Source: Rhodoferax sp.
GTDB lineage: Bacteria; Pseudomonadota; Gammaproteobacteria; Burkholderiales; Burkholderiaceae_C
NCBI GenBank assembly: GCA_029865675.1
Contig: JARXAU010000066.1
Span: 1-7,355, forward strand
Reading direction: 5' to 3'
Length of the DNA stretch: 7,355 nucleotides
Numbering within the stretch: the stretch's first letter is position 1; each line of letters opens with the position of its first letter. Below, piece by piece: positions 1-6,140 of the stretch. A program made the position numbers and the translations under genes. Under the pieces are notes generated by a model that did no database searches, had not been told where the DNA came from, and saw nothing but the letters and a program-made list of their open reading frames with translations.

Positions 1-1
1 G

Positions 2-307
2 GATGGGGCCGCAGAGTATTCGCACCCTACCCAGAAGCCTGTAGCGCTGGCCGAGGAGGCCATCGACAAGACAACACGGCAGGGCGCAGTCGTGCTTGAT
101 CTATTCGGCGGCAGTGGCTCCACCTTGATCGCCTGCGAGAAAACAGGCCGCGAAGCTCGCCTGATGGAGCTAGACCCTAAGTATGTGGACGTGATCGTTC
201 GCCGCTGGCAGGAATTCACCGGCAAGCAAGCCACCCACGCGGCCACAGGCGCGACTTTCGCAGAGGTTGAGGCCAACAGTACCAAGGCCATCACAGAGGG
301 CGCGTAA
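2..307 (+). CDS. DNA N4/N6 methyltransferase, C-terminal part (5'-truncated by window edge)
   Basis: The frame is open from the first complete codon to TAA at 305-307, so 101 C-terminal residues are visible. They include HPTQKP (residues 8-13), then a SAM-binding motif I of the form DLFGGSGST (33-41), then a helix and an ELDPKY element (56-61) that would contact the SAM ribose/adenine. In beta-class (N4-cytosine/N6-adenine) methyltransferases the catalytic DPPY-type motif lies upstream of motif I, so finding only motif I near the C terminus fits this class; the catalytic motif must lie before the window. Phages often carry such enzymes next to terminase genes, where they may modify the genome against host restriction or mark packaging DNA. 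The last ~30 residues are low-complexity, Ala/Thr-rich and probably a flexible tail. TAA abuts the next ATG. Family assignment is strong; base specificity cannot be read. Confidence 0.88.
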   Translation, partial: DGAAEYSHPTQKPVALAEEAIDKTTRQGAVVLDLFGGSGSTLIACEKTGREARLMELDPKYVDVIVRRWQEFTGKQATHAATGATFAEVEANSTKAITEGA

Positions 308-727
308 ATGGCAGACTGGCCCGCTCTCAAGTCCGAGTACGTCAACACCGCCATTCAATATAAGGAACTGGCAGAAAAGCACGGTATGAAGCCGGGCACG
401 GTACGCCAGCGGGCGATGCGCGAGGGGTGGGTGAAAGAGCGCACCGCAGCGGTCAAGGTAATCGCGTCGGTGGTGAATGAAAGCGTGGGTTTAAGCCGTG
501 CGCAGGAGCTTATTGCCTTCAACAGCGATGACGTGAAGGTAGCGAAGGCCATCCGTGCAAAGGCCGCAAAGATGCTGCAAAGCGCCTCCAGCCCGCATGA
601 ATTACGCGCCCTGTCTGGTGCGTTTGAGTCAGCCCAGAAGATCGGGCGGCTGGCCTTGGGCGCTAGTACAGAAAACAGCAGCGTCGCAACCGCTCCAAGC
701 GGACTAGATCACTTCTATGGCAAGTGA
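308..727 (+). CDS. Putative terminase small subunit (HTH DNA-binding)
   Basis: This 139-aa protein lies directly upstream of the large terminase. The N-terminal ~45 residues (DWPALKSEYVNTA, then YKELAEKHGMKPGTVRQRA, then EGW) form a helix-turn-helix of the type found in small terminases, where it would recognise the packaging site. The middle is helical and charged, plausibly for oligomerisation. The C-terminal tail is Ser/Thr-rich and ends in DHFYGK, possibly a TerL-docking tail. The start is well supported: AGAGGG at 295-300 lies 7 nt before ATG 308, and the ATG directly follows the methyltransferase TAA. The 3' end overlaps the TerL start by 11 bp, suggesting translational coupling. The role rests on position, size and the HTH; small terminases diverge too far to confirm by motif. 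Confidence 0.75.
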   Translation: MADWPALKSEYVNTAIQYKELAEKHGMKPGTVRQRAMREGWVKERTAAVKVIASVVNESVGLSRAQELIAFNSDDVKVAKAIRAKAAKMLQSASSPHELRALSGAFESAQKIGRLALGASTENSSVATAPSGLDHFYGK

Positions 728-2105
728 GGCAAAGCCCTCCCTCAATCCTGCACTGCGAGACTTTTGGAGAAAGAAGGCTCGAAATCGGGTGCTGTACGGT
801 GGGCGGGCGTCGTCTAAGTCGTGGGACGCGGCAGGCTTTGCGACGTTCTTAGCGGATAACTATCAGTTGCGGGTGCTGTGTGTGCGCCAGTTCCAGAACA
901 AAATCAGCGAGTCGGTCTATGCGCTGCTGAAGATACAAATTGACCGCTTCGGCCTGTCCGAGCGCTTTGACGTTCAGCGGGACAAGATTTACAACATGGC
1001 TACCGGCTCGGAATTCATGTTCTACGGCCTATGGCGCTCGATTGATGAAATCAAGTCTTTGGAGTCTGTGGATGTGCTGTGGATTGAAGAGGCGCACAAC
1101 CTGACGGAAGAGCAGTGGAAGATTCTTGAGCCGACGATTCGTAAGGCTGGCTCTCAGGTCTGGATTGTGTTCAACCCCAAACTGGCGACGGACTTTGCCT
1201 ACAAGCGGTTCGTAATCAACCCACCGCCCGACACCATCGTCCGAAAGATCAACTACGACGAAAACCCGTTTCTGAGCGAAACCATGCTCCGAATCATCAA
1301 TGCCGCCAAGGCAGAAGACCCGGACGAGTTCGCGCATATCTACGGCGGGGAGCCGATGCAGGACGACGATGGAGTCATCATCAAGCGGTCTTGGATAATG
1401 GCCGCGATTGACGCCCACAAGACCCTCAAATTTGAGCCTGTGGGCCGTAAGCGCATGGGCTTCGACATTGCCGACAGCGGGCAGGATAAGTGCGCCACGG
1501 TACATGCTCACGGCTCTGTGGTGCTGGGTGCCGACATGTGGAAGGCCGCAGAGGATGAGCTATTGAAGTCCTGCACACGGGTCTACCACGCAGCGCGTGA
1601 GCTTGGATGTGATGTGACGTATGACTCTATCGGCGTGGGTGCGAGTGCCGGGGCCAAGTTCGGGGAAATCAACGAGGCGAATCCGGGCGGCAGGCCATTG
1701 CGATACGCCAAGTTCAACGCAGGGGGCGCGGTATGGATGCCCGAGGCCATCTACAAGCCCGACGCGCAGGGCAAGGGCACCAAGAATCGGGACATGTTCA
1801 GCAACATCAAGGCACAGGCATGGTGGTTGCTTGCTGACCGTTTCCGCAACACCTTCAACGCTGTGCGCAACGGGGAGACGTTCGACCACTCGGACATGAT
1901 TAGCCTGTCCGCAGACCTTCCACACCTTGAGCAGTTGATTGACGAACTGAGTACACCCCTGCGGAACTACGACGCAAACGGGCGGGTAAAGGTGGAGAGC
2001 AAGCAGGATTTGGCAAAGCGCGGCATTCCGTCTCCAAACTTGGCCGACGCTATCGTCATGGCCTATGCGCCTGAGGGCGGGGGGCAGGCCGGTATCTTTA
2101 CCTGA
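717..2105 (+). CDS. Phage terminase large subunit (ATPase-nuclease, PBSX-like Terminase_3 type)
   Basis: This 462-aa protein is the packaging motor, which pumps phage DNA into the prohead through the portal and cuts it with a C-terminal nuclease. The N-terminal ATPase has a Walker A loop GGRASSKS (residues 28-35), a Walker B VLWIEEA with the catalytic acid pair at 124-125, and a WIVFNP coupling motif (about 148-153). The C-terminal RNase H-like nuclease shows its expected acids: D250 in GFDIADSG, D303 in TYDSIGVG and D444 in NLADAIVMAY. Length and domain order are complete for the family. The ATG lies inside the end of the small-subunit gene with no clear Shine-Dalgarno, so translation is probably coupled to that gene. 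The long open frames antisense to this gene are shadows. Confidence 0.96.
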   Translation: MASEAKPSLNPALRDFWRKKARNRVLYGGRASSKSWDAAGFATFLADNYQLRVLCVRQFQNKISESVYALLKIQIDRFGLSERFDVQRDKIYNMATGSEFMFYGLWRSIDEIKSLESVDVLWIEEAHNLTEEQWKILEPTIRKAGSQVWIVFNPKLATDFAYKRFVINPPPDTIVRKINYDENPFLSETMLRIINAAKAEDPDEFAHIYGGEPMQDDDGVIIKRSWIMAAIDAHKTLKFEPVGRKRMGFDIADSGQDKCATVHAHGSVVLGADMWKAAEDELLKSCTRVYHAARELGCDVTYDSIGVGASAGAKFGEINEANPGGRPLRYAKFNAGGAVWMPEAIYKPDAQGKGTKNRDMFSNIKAQAWWLLADRFRNTFNAVRNGETFDHSDMISLSADLPHLEQLIDELSTPLRNYDANGRVKVESKQDLAKRGIPSPNLADAIVMAYAPEGGGQAGIFT

Positions 2106-2117
2106 TGCCTACCTAGC

Positions 2118-3452
2118 ATGGCCCTCATGCAACAAATCACCGTCAACGAGCTAGACGTAATCCGCGCCCGCGAGGCTCTGGGCTTTTCCACCGGCTCTAT
2201 TGATGCCAAGCGCCCGGACTCGTGGGGCGTGTATGGCTGGCCGGAGGTCGTGACGTTCGCCCAGATGTACCGCGCTTATGAGCGAGGCGGGGCAGGGCAT
2301 GGGGCCGTGCATCGGCTGCTTGATAAGTGCTGGCAGAAGCTGCCGCGAATCAAAACGCCGGGTTCGGACGACAAATCCCCATGGGAGGAGAAGACAAGCG
2401 CCACGTTCAAAGCGGCCAAAGTCTTTGCCAAGCTGCGCGACCTTGACCGTAAAAACATGGTGGGCCGCTATGCCGCGCTGATTTACCGCATTGCCGACAA
2501 TCTCCCGCTAAGTCAGCCACTGGTGAAGGGTTCGCGCTTGGTCGATCTAGTTCCCGTGTTTGAAGATCAAATCAAGGTCACGGACTGGCATCAAGACAAG
2601 ACGCAAGAAAACTACGGCACTCCGAAGATGTACCAGTACCGCACCAAGCGCATGGAGTCTTTGGAGAATACAGACGGCGCACCGGTAGGCTGGGAGGATG
2701 TGCACCCCAGCCGTGTGCAGATCATGGCCGAGGGCAGTGCGGGCGACATGTTCGACGGTGTACCTTTGCTCCGTGCCGGTTTCAATGCGCTGGTGGACTT
2801 GGAGAAGGTCACGGGCGGTAGTGGCGAGTCCTACCTGAAGAACAGCGCCCGAACCCTGACATTTGAATATGACGCCAACGCCACGCCCACGGCCATCGGC
2901 CCGAATGGTGAGCAACTGAGCGTCAAGAAGGCCCACGAAGAGCAGGTTAAGAAGGTGAACCGCAACCAAGATGCGGCCATCGTGACCCAAGGGGCAAAGG
3001 CTGGCGTACTGCAAACCACGGTGAGCGACCCCACTGGCGCTTTCCAGATCGCGGCCAATCTGTTCGCCGCATCGGTGCAGATTCCTTTCACAATCCTTTT
3101 CGGACAGCAGACAGGACGCCTAGCCAGTGACCAAGATAAGCAGGACATGGATGATCGCTGCAAGTCACGCCAGGACAACGAACTCACGCCGGTAATCACT
3201 GAGCTGGTGACGCGCCTACAGGCTGCCGGGTTGATTGATGCCGGTGAGTTTGAGGTTGAATGGCAAGACATTTCAGCACCCAGCGACGAGAAGAAAATCC
3301 AGAACTTGAAAGACATGGTTTCCGCAATGAAGGAGGCGTTTGCCGCTGGTGTGCCTGACCTGTTCACCGTGGACGAGCTGCGCAAGGTGGTGGGGTATGA
3401 GCCGCTAAAGGTCGAGGGCTTGCCGACTGAAGGCGACCCGGCCTCTCCCTAG
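2118..3452 (+). CDS. Phage portal protein, DUF1073 type
   Basis: This 444-aa protein forms the dodecameric ring at the capsid vertex through which DNA enters and leaves, and to which the terminase docks. Recognisable features of the DUF1073 portal group are the N-terminal WPEVVTFAQMYRAYERGG region, the central DWHQDKTQENYGTPKMYQY segment, and the C-terminal helical part with IPFTILFGQQTGRLASD around residues 323-338. The DUF1073 family name is sometimes linked to anti-CBASS Acb1, because some members carry an extra C-terminal phosphoesterase domain; this protein ends without one. No good Shine-Dalgarno precedes ATG 2118. A second in-frame ATG at 2127 is an alternative start. The 12-bp gap after TerL and the position between terminase and head genes support the call. 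Confidence 0.88.
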   Translation: MALMQQITVNELDVIRAREALGFSTGSIDAKRPDSWGVYGWPEVVTFAQMYRAYERGGAGHGAVHRLLDKCWQKLPRIKTPGSDDKSPWEEKTSATFKAAKVFAKLRDLDRKNMVGRYAALIYRIADNLPLSQPLVKGSRLVDLVPVFEDQIKVTDWHQDKTQENYGTPKMYQYRTKRMESLENTDGAPVGWEDVHPSRVQIMAEGSAGDMFDGVPLLRAGFNALVDLEKVTGGSGESYLKNSARTLTFEYDANATPTAIGPNGEQLSVKKAHEEQVKKVNRNQDAAIVTQGAKAGVLQTTVSDPTGAFQIAANLFAASVQIPFTILFGQQTGRLASDQDKQDMDDRCKSRQDNELTPVITELVTRLQAAGLIDAGEFEVEWQDISAPSDEKKIQNLKDMVSAMKEAFAAGVPDLFTVDELRKVVGYEPLKVEGLPTEGDPASP

Positions 3453-3534
3453 CATGGGTTGTGCGGATAGGGATGCACCCCGAAAAGCCTTAAGCAAGCC
3501 TGCCGCCTTCGTTGTGCTGTGCAAGGGGCTTGCC

Positions 3535-4047
3535 TTGAAAAAACAACTTACCGCAGAGCGTCTGCGCGAATTACTCCATTACGACCCAGAGACTGGGATT
3601 TTTACGCGCAAGATAAGCATTGCGCTATCAAAGCAATTCAAAGCCGGTGACGTTGCTGGCGGGATTGACAAGAGTCTCGGGTACATCGTCATAAGCGTTG
3701 AAAACGCCAGATACAGAGCGCACAGGCTGGCGTGGTTTTATGTTTACGGGGTTTGGCCCGTGCATGGCGTTGACCACATAAACGGCATCAGGAATGACAA
3801 CAGGCTCTCCAATTTGAGAGAGGCCAACAAATCACAAAATGGGCAAAACGTCCACAAATGCCGCTCTAGCAGCTCAAGCGGAGTGCTTGGAGTGACGCAA
3901 ATTAAAAAGACGGGGCGTTGGCAGGCAACGATAACCATTGACGGGAAAGTGAAATACCTTGGAAGGTTCCTAACTTCAGAGGATGCACGTACTGCGTATT
4001 TGTCAGCCAAGGCCAGACTTCACCCATTCGCCCCGAATGCACAATGA
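3535..4047 (+). CDS. Free-standing HNH endonuclease with C-terminal AP2 domain
   Basis: The 170-aa protein begins KKQLTAERLRELLHYDPETGIF, the usual opening of phage HNH_3 nucleases. The metal-finger core follows: AHRLAW (H63), VDHINGIRNDNRLSNLR (D80, H81, N89, N93). After a Ser-rich linker (about 111-115) comes an AP2-like DNA-binding domain (GVLGV...GRWQATI...KYLGRF...A). HNH-AP2 proteins are typical homing-type endonucleases that cut DNA at a site they then occupy. The start chosen is TTG 3535: AGGGG at 3524-3528 lies 6 nt upstream and the family N terminus starts there. ATG 3454 is in frame but has no ribosome site and would add 27 residues that do not look like the family. The stop overlaps the next start (ATGA, 4044-4047). 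Composition is about 50% GC, below its neighbours, suggesting transfer. Confidence 0.88.
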   Translation: MKKQLTAERLRELLHYDPETGIFTRKISIALSKQFKAGDVAGGIDKSLGYIVISVENARYRAHRLAWFYVYGVWPVHGVDHINGIRNDNRLSNLREANKSQNGQNVHKCRSSSSSGVLGVTQIKKTGRWQATITIDGKVKYLGRFLTSEDARTAYLSAKARLHPFAPNAQ

Positions 4048-4955
4048 ATCCAATAATCCCCGGCACCGTAAAGGATAGGACTGGCTCATCTCGCATTCTT
4101 CGCAAAGCCATTGCAGAGATAAACAAGCGGTATGCCGGGTTGCTGGCAGATGTTCAAGGGGTGTTTGATCGAATACCCGTTTACGCGATTAATGATGTTT
4201 CAGACCGCGTTTTATACGGGCTTACCCCTGAGCAATTACAGTCCATATCGCTCGAATTGGTTGCTGCCTACGAGAGATGGCTTGCTGCCGGTCGTGACCC
4301 CGCCTATTCTTTTTGGTATTCCGCCTATGTGGAAGAGGCGGCACAACTAGGGACTGCACAATCAGTAGTCAATCTAAGTGCCATATCGCCCGCATATGCC
4401 GCCACGCGCACTATTGAGAGTGTGATCTACAGCACTCCTTATAAAACTAGGCTGGGCATGGCTCAAATAAGAAGCCTTGAGCACTGGCAAGGACTTGCCG
4501 CACAGCAAAAGGCCGACCTAGCCCAGATCATCGGGCGGGCCGTGGTGGATGGAAAGAACCCCAAGGCCGTGCGCACTGAAATCATGGAGCGGCTGGAGGT
4601 GAGTAGATCGCGGGCGGCTTCTTTCGCGCAGACCGACATTACCGACACGCTCAGGCAGGCGCGTATGGCTGAGGCGGACTACAGCAGCGCGGAATTGGGG
4701 CTGAAGATTGGGCTTCTGTGGACTAGTGCGCTATTGCCGACGACGCGGGCTACGCATGCCGCCAGATCGAGCAAGGTATTCACCTCCGCAGAGGTCAAGG
4801 AGTTCTATTCGCGGGACGGCAACCGGTACCGGTGCCACTGTTCGGTTACCGAGACGCTGCTTGATGCCGAGGGGAAACCCATCCTGACCGACAAACTCAA
4901 GGCCGCAATGCTCAAGGAAAAGGCGACTTGGGAAGCCGCGCAGCCTAAGAAGTAG
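4044..4955 (+). CDS. Phage head morphogenesis protein (SPP1 gp7 / Mu F-like)
   Basis: This 303-aa protein is a minor head protein thought to associate with the portal and assist capsid assembly or DNA ejection. The C-terminal half holds the Mu F-like domain: FAQTDITDTLRQARMAEA, then a W-containing segment, TRATHAARSSKVF with R235 and H238, and the closing YRCHCSVTETLLD with C264 and C266, the usual conserved cysteine pair. The N-terminal ~150 residues are helical and more variable. The start overlaps the HNH stop (ATGA), so translation is probably coupled to, or inherited from, the gene order before the HNH insertion. The first ~450 bp are about 51% GC by hand count while 4501-4740 is about 61%, a step suggesting that the gene is a recombinant. 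Confidence 0.88.
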   Translation: MNPIIPGTVKDRTGSSRILRKAIAEINKRYAGLLADVQGVFDRIPVYAINDVSDRVLYGLTPEQLQSISLELVAAYERWLAAGRDPAYSFWYSAYVEEAAQLGTAQSVVNLSAISPAYAATRTIESVIYSTPYKTRLGMAQIRSLEHWQGLAAQQKADLAQIIGRAVVDGKNPKAVRTEIMERLEVSRSRAASFAQTDITDTLRQARMAEADYSSAELGLKIGLLWTSALLPTTRATHAARSSKVFTSAEVKEFYSRDGNRYRCHCSVTETLLDAEGKPILTDKLKAAMLKEKATWEAAQPKK

Positions 4956-4962
4956 GCTTTTT
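4942..4962 (+). terminator. Possible intrinsic terminator at end of the head operon
   Basis: AGCCTA (4942-4947) and TAGGCT (4953-4958) form a perfect 6-bp stem around a 5-nt loop, followed by a run of five T (4958-4962). It would stop rightward transcription exactly where the leftward gene cluster begins. Only three of the six pairs are G-C, so it may be weak. The stop codons of both converging genes lie in the stem arms. There is no T-run for the leftward direction. Confidence 0.42.
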
Positions 4963-5124
4963 CGCCAGCCGTTTAGCCAGCCTCTCCGCTTCCTGCTTCG
5001 CCGCCAGTTCCCTGTTATCCCGCACGTACTTTGCAAGGATGCCCAGCGACTCGACCTCAGTGTCGATGAAGCCGAGTTCACCCGGCTTTGGTGGGGGGGG
5101 TTTGGGAGGGGTGGGGGCGGTCAC
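4945..5124 (-). CDS. Small proline-rich/helical protein of unknown function (59 aa, GTG start)
   Basis: This frame is the last gene of the leftward cluster. The N terminus is almost pure Pro/Lys/Thr (TAPTPPKPPPPKPGE). After a short GFIDTEVESLGILAKYV segment comes a strongly charged helix rich in Ala, Glu, Lys and Arg, possibly coiled-coil. The ORF starts at GTG 5124; the in-frame ATG two codons upstream is immediately stopped (ATG TGA GTG), giving a minimal start-stop element just before the real start. No clear Shine-Dalgarno is seen. The end overlaps the head gene 3' end by 11 bp, tail to tail. The Pro stretch is encoded by a C-rich run that includes eight consecutive C on the coding strand. 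No family is recognised. The sensible amino-acid pattern supports coding, but the start and reality are less sure than for the neighbours. Confidence 0.55.
   Translation of the reverse strand: MTAPTPPKPPPPKPGELGFIDTEVESLGILAKYVRDNRELAAKQEAERLAKRLAKKPTS
5093..5117 (+). other. G-rich tract with G-quadruplex potential
   Basis: The + strand carries runs of 8 G (5093-5100), 3 G (5104-5106), 4 G (5108-5111) and 5 G (5113-5117) separated by TTT, A and T. This meets the usual four-run, short-loop pattern for a quadruplex. It is the complement of the proline-coding start of the leftward 59-aa gene. Confidence 0.6.
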
Positions 5125-5160
5125 TCACATAGTGTAGCGGCAGCGCCTAGATGTTGACGA

Positions 5161-5529
5161 TCACGGCAGATCAACCTCGTGACCGAACTTGCTGGTGACG
5201 TAGGCGCGCATGGCGGCGATCAGCTCCGTATCGCCATCTGCGTCTACTGGTAGTTTTCCAAGTTCTGCTACTGCCCCGTCTTCATCGAAAGCGAACTCGC
5301 CAACCTCTGCTTCCCAGTAGCGGCCATTCCAGCGGGTTCCAATTTTCTCCCGCTCTTTTATTGGGCCTCCCTGTGCCCAGCGTGTGCCAGGACTGAATTC
5401 CGATAGCCTCCAGCCGCCACCGACAGGCGCGCGCCTGAAATCCGTAGGGTCTGAAAGGTCGTAGCCCTCAGCCAAGGCAACGGCCTTGTCCAACAAGTCA
5501 CCTTCAAGATCAAGTATTCGGTATTTCAT
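5161..5529 (-). CDS. NinX-like phage protein (DUF2591 family)
   Basis: This 122-aa protein resembles the Phage_P22_NinX/DUF2591 group. Its hallmarks are a LLDKAVALAEG helix near the N terminus (residues 12-22), the central WAQGGPIKERE block (51-61) followed by aromatic-rich strands (WNGRYWEAEV), and the C-terminal LIAAMRAYVTSKFGHEV helix (about 103-119). Its biochemical role is not established; in P22-like phages the gene belongs to the nin region of the early genes. The chosen start is ATG 5529: AAGGGG at 5540-5535 gives 5 nt spacing, against only 2 nt to ATG 5532. A longer frame from 5559 has no ribosome site. It overlaps the preceding gene's end by 20 bp. Its location among head genes is unusual. 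Confidence 0.75.
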   Translation of the reverse strand: MKYRILDLEGDLLDKAVALAEGYDLSDPTDFRRAPVGGGWRLSEFSPGTRWAQGGPIKEREKIGTRWNGRYWEAEVGEFAFDEDGAVAELGKLPVDADGDTELIAAMRAYVTSKFGHEVDLP

Positions 5530-5701
5530 CATTTCCCCTTGTTTGCTCAATAGCCTCATCCAGCAAGCGCTTTGCCCAGCGACTACCGCCTAGCTCATCC
5601 CACTTTGCCTTTTGCTCGTCAGTCAGCCGCGCCTTGACGATGTGTCGGGCAGGGTTGTCCGATGGTGGACGCCCTGCGCCTGGTTGTTTGCCGCCTTTCA
5701 T
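5510..5701 (-). CDS. Small ribbon-helix-helix-like protein (63 aa), candidate DNA-binding regulator
   Basis: The protein opens with a basic, flexible KGGKQPGAGRPPSDNP stretch (residues 2-17). A likely beta strand HIVKARLT (20-27) follows, then two predicted helices (DEQKAKWDEL and SRWAKRLLDEAIEQ) separated by a GG turn. This is the layout of a ribbon-helix-helix (Arc/CopG-like) DNA-binding protein, and the GAGRPP opening is common in small phage proteins of this kind. The start is ATG 5701, which overlaps the stop of the upstream 74-aa gene as ATGA (5701-5698), with AGAGG 4 nt upstream, so it is probably translationally coupled. A longer in-frame reading from 5782 would lie wholly inside the neighbour and is unlikely. 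Regulation of its own promoter is a reasonable but unproven role. Confidence 0.72.
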   Translation of the reverse strand: MKGGKQPGAGRPPSDNPARHIVKARLTDEQKAKWDELGGSRWAKRLLDEAIEQTRGNDEIPNT

Positions 5702-5922
5702 GCTGCCTCTGTAAGTTCGTTTTCGCGCTGCAAGTAAGTGCGCGTTTCCATCTTCAAAACGATAGCGGCAGAGTGTTGCCATACCGGCTCAGACATATTC
5801 AGATAGCCAAGACCCAAGCATTTCCATGCGTTTTCTAGTTCGTCAATGTTCATTGTTGGCGCAGCTTCTCGGAACTCTTTAGCCATGCGCTTGAATTCTT
5901 CCCATGTGCAGGACAAACTCAT
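5698..5922 (-). CDS. Hypothetical phage protein (74 aa)
   Basis: This is the second gene of the leftward cluster. A strong Shine-Dalgarno, AAGGAGA (5934-5928), lies 5 nt before ATG 5922 and fixes the start. The sequence is soluble-looking and mostly helical: WEEFKRMAKEFREAA, then DELENAWKCLGLGYLN, then a second helical part around SAAIVLKMETRTYLQREN. It has no membrane segment or signal peptide, and two cysteines. The stop overlaps the next gene's ATG by 4 bp. No family is recognised. The good ribosome site and tight coupling make it a real gene; its function is unknown. Confidence 0.72.
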   Translation of the reverse strand: MSLSCTWEEFKRMAKEFREAAPTMNIDELENAWKCLGLGYLNMSEPVWQHSAAIVLKMETRTYLQRENELTEAA

Positions 5923-5938
5923 TTCAGTCTCCTTAGTT

Positions 5939-5952
5939 GGGGCCGAAGCCCC
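5939..5952 (-). other. C(UUCG)G tetraloop hairpin in the leftward transcript
   Basis: Read on the - strand the sequence is GGGGC-TTCG-GCCCC, a 5-bp all-GC stem capped by the exceptionally stable C(UUCG)G tetraloop. It lies between the stop of the 48-aa gene and the Shine-Dalgarno of the 74-aa gene. There is no T-run after it, so a classical terminator is unlikely. An mRNA-stabilising or processing element that sets relative expression is more plausible. Confidence 0.7.
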
Positions 5953-5961
5953 GGTGGTTGG

Positions 5962-6108
5962 TTACATCAATCCGATCAGGTAGCTGGCTTCGGACCGTGC
6001 CCGCTCCATCAGTCCATCAACCGCAAGGCTTGGCTGGCCGCGCATGTACTTCTTTGTCTCCTCCAGAACCTTAAGAGTGCTAACCAATCTCAGTGCGTCG
6101 TTTGACAT
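5962..6108 (-). CDS. Hypothetical small phage protein (48 aa), first gene of the leftward cluster
   Basis: This short ORF reads MSNDALRLVSTLKVLEETKK, then YMRGQPSLAVDGLMERARSE and ASYLIGLM, and ends at TAA 5964-5962. Two amphipathic helices seem likely. The start is decided by the ribosome site: AAGGGG (about 6121-6116) is 7 nt from ATG 6108 but only 1 nt from the in-frame ATG 6114 (which would add MK). It lies about 26 nt downstream of the predicted transcription start of a strong sigma-70-like promoter, so its leader is short. It is followed by the UUCG hairpin. No family is recognised. The promoter, ribosome site and sensible codon content support a real gene. Confidence 0.65.
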   Translation of the reverse strand: MSNDALRLVSTLKVLEETKKYMRGQPSLAVDGLMERARSEASYLIGLM

Positions 6109-6140
6109 CTTCATTCCCCTTAGTGTGTTGCGTTGAATGA

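Noticed and set aside
1029..3385. Long open frames on the - strand (1029-1511, 1560-1925, 2547-3014, 2831-3385) antisense to TerL and portal
   Set aside because: They lie wholly within strongly supported rightward genes, lack ribosome sites and recognisable domains, and are explained by high GC and the codon structure of the sense genes.
2118..3452. Possible anti-CBASS (Acb1) activity suggested by the DUF1073 family name
   Set aside because: The protein ends at normal portal length and no C-terminal two-histidine phosphoesterase domain is visible.
4822..4833. Perfect 12-bp palindrome ACCGGTACCGGT in the head gene
   Set aside because: It encodes the conserved NRYRCHC region, so protein constraint is enough to explain it. 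No repeat partners or regulatory context are seen.
4731..5081. 116-aa - strand frame overlapping the head gene and the 59-aa gene
   Set aside because: It covers the conserved RCHC end of the head gene antisense and runs in a different frame from the more protein-like 59-aa ORF. Its composition is Arg/Ser-rich, as in shadow frames.
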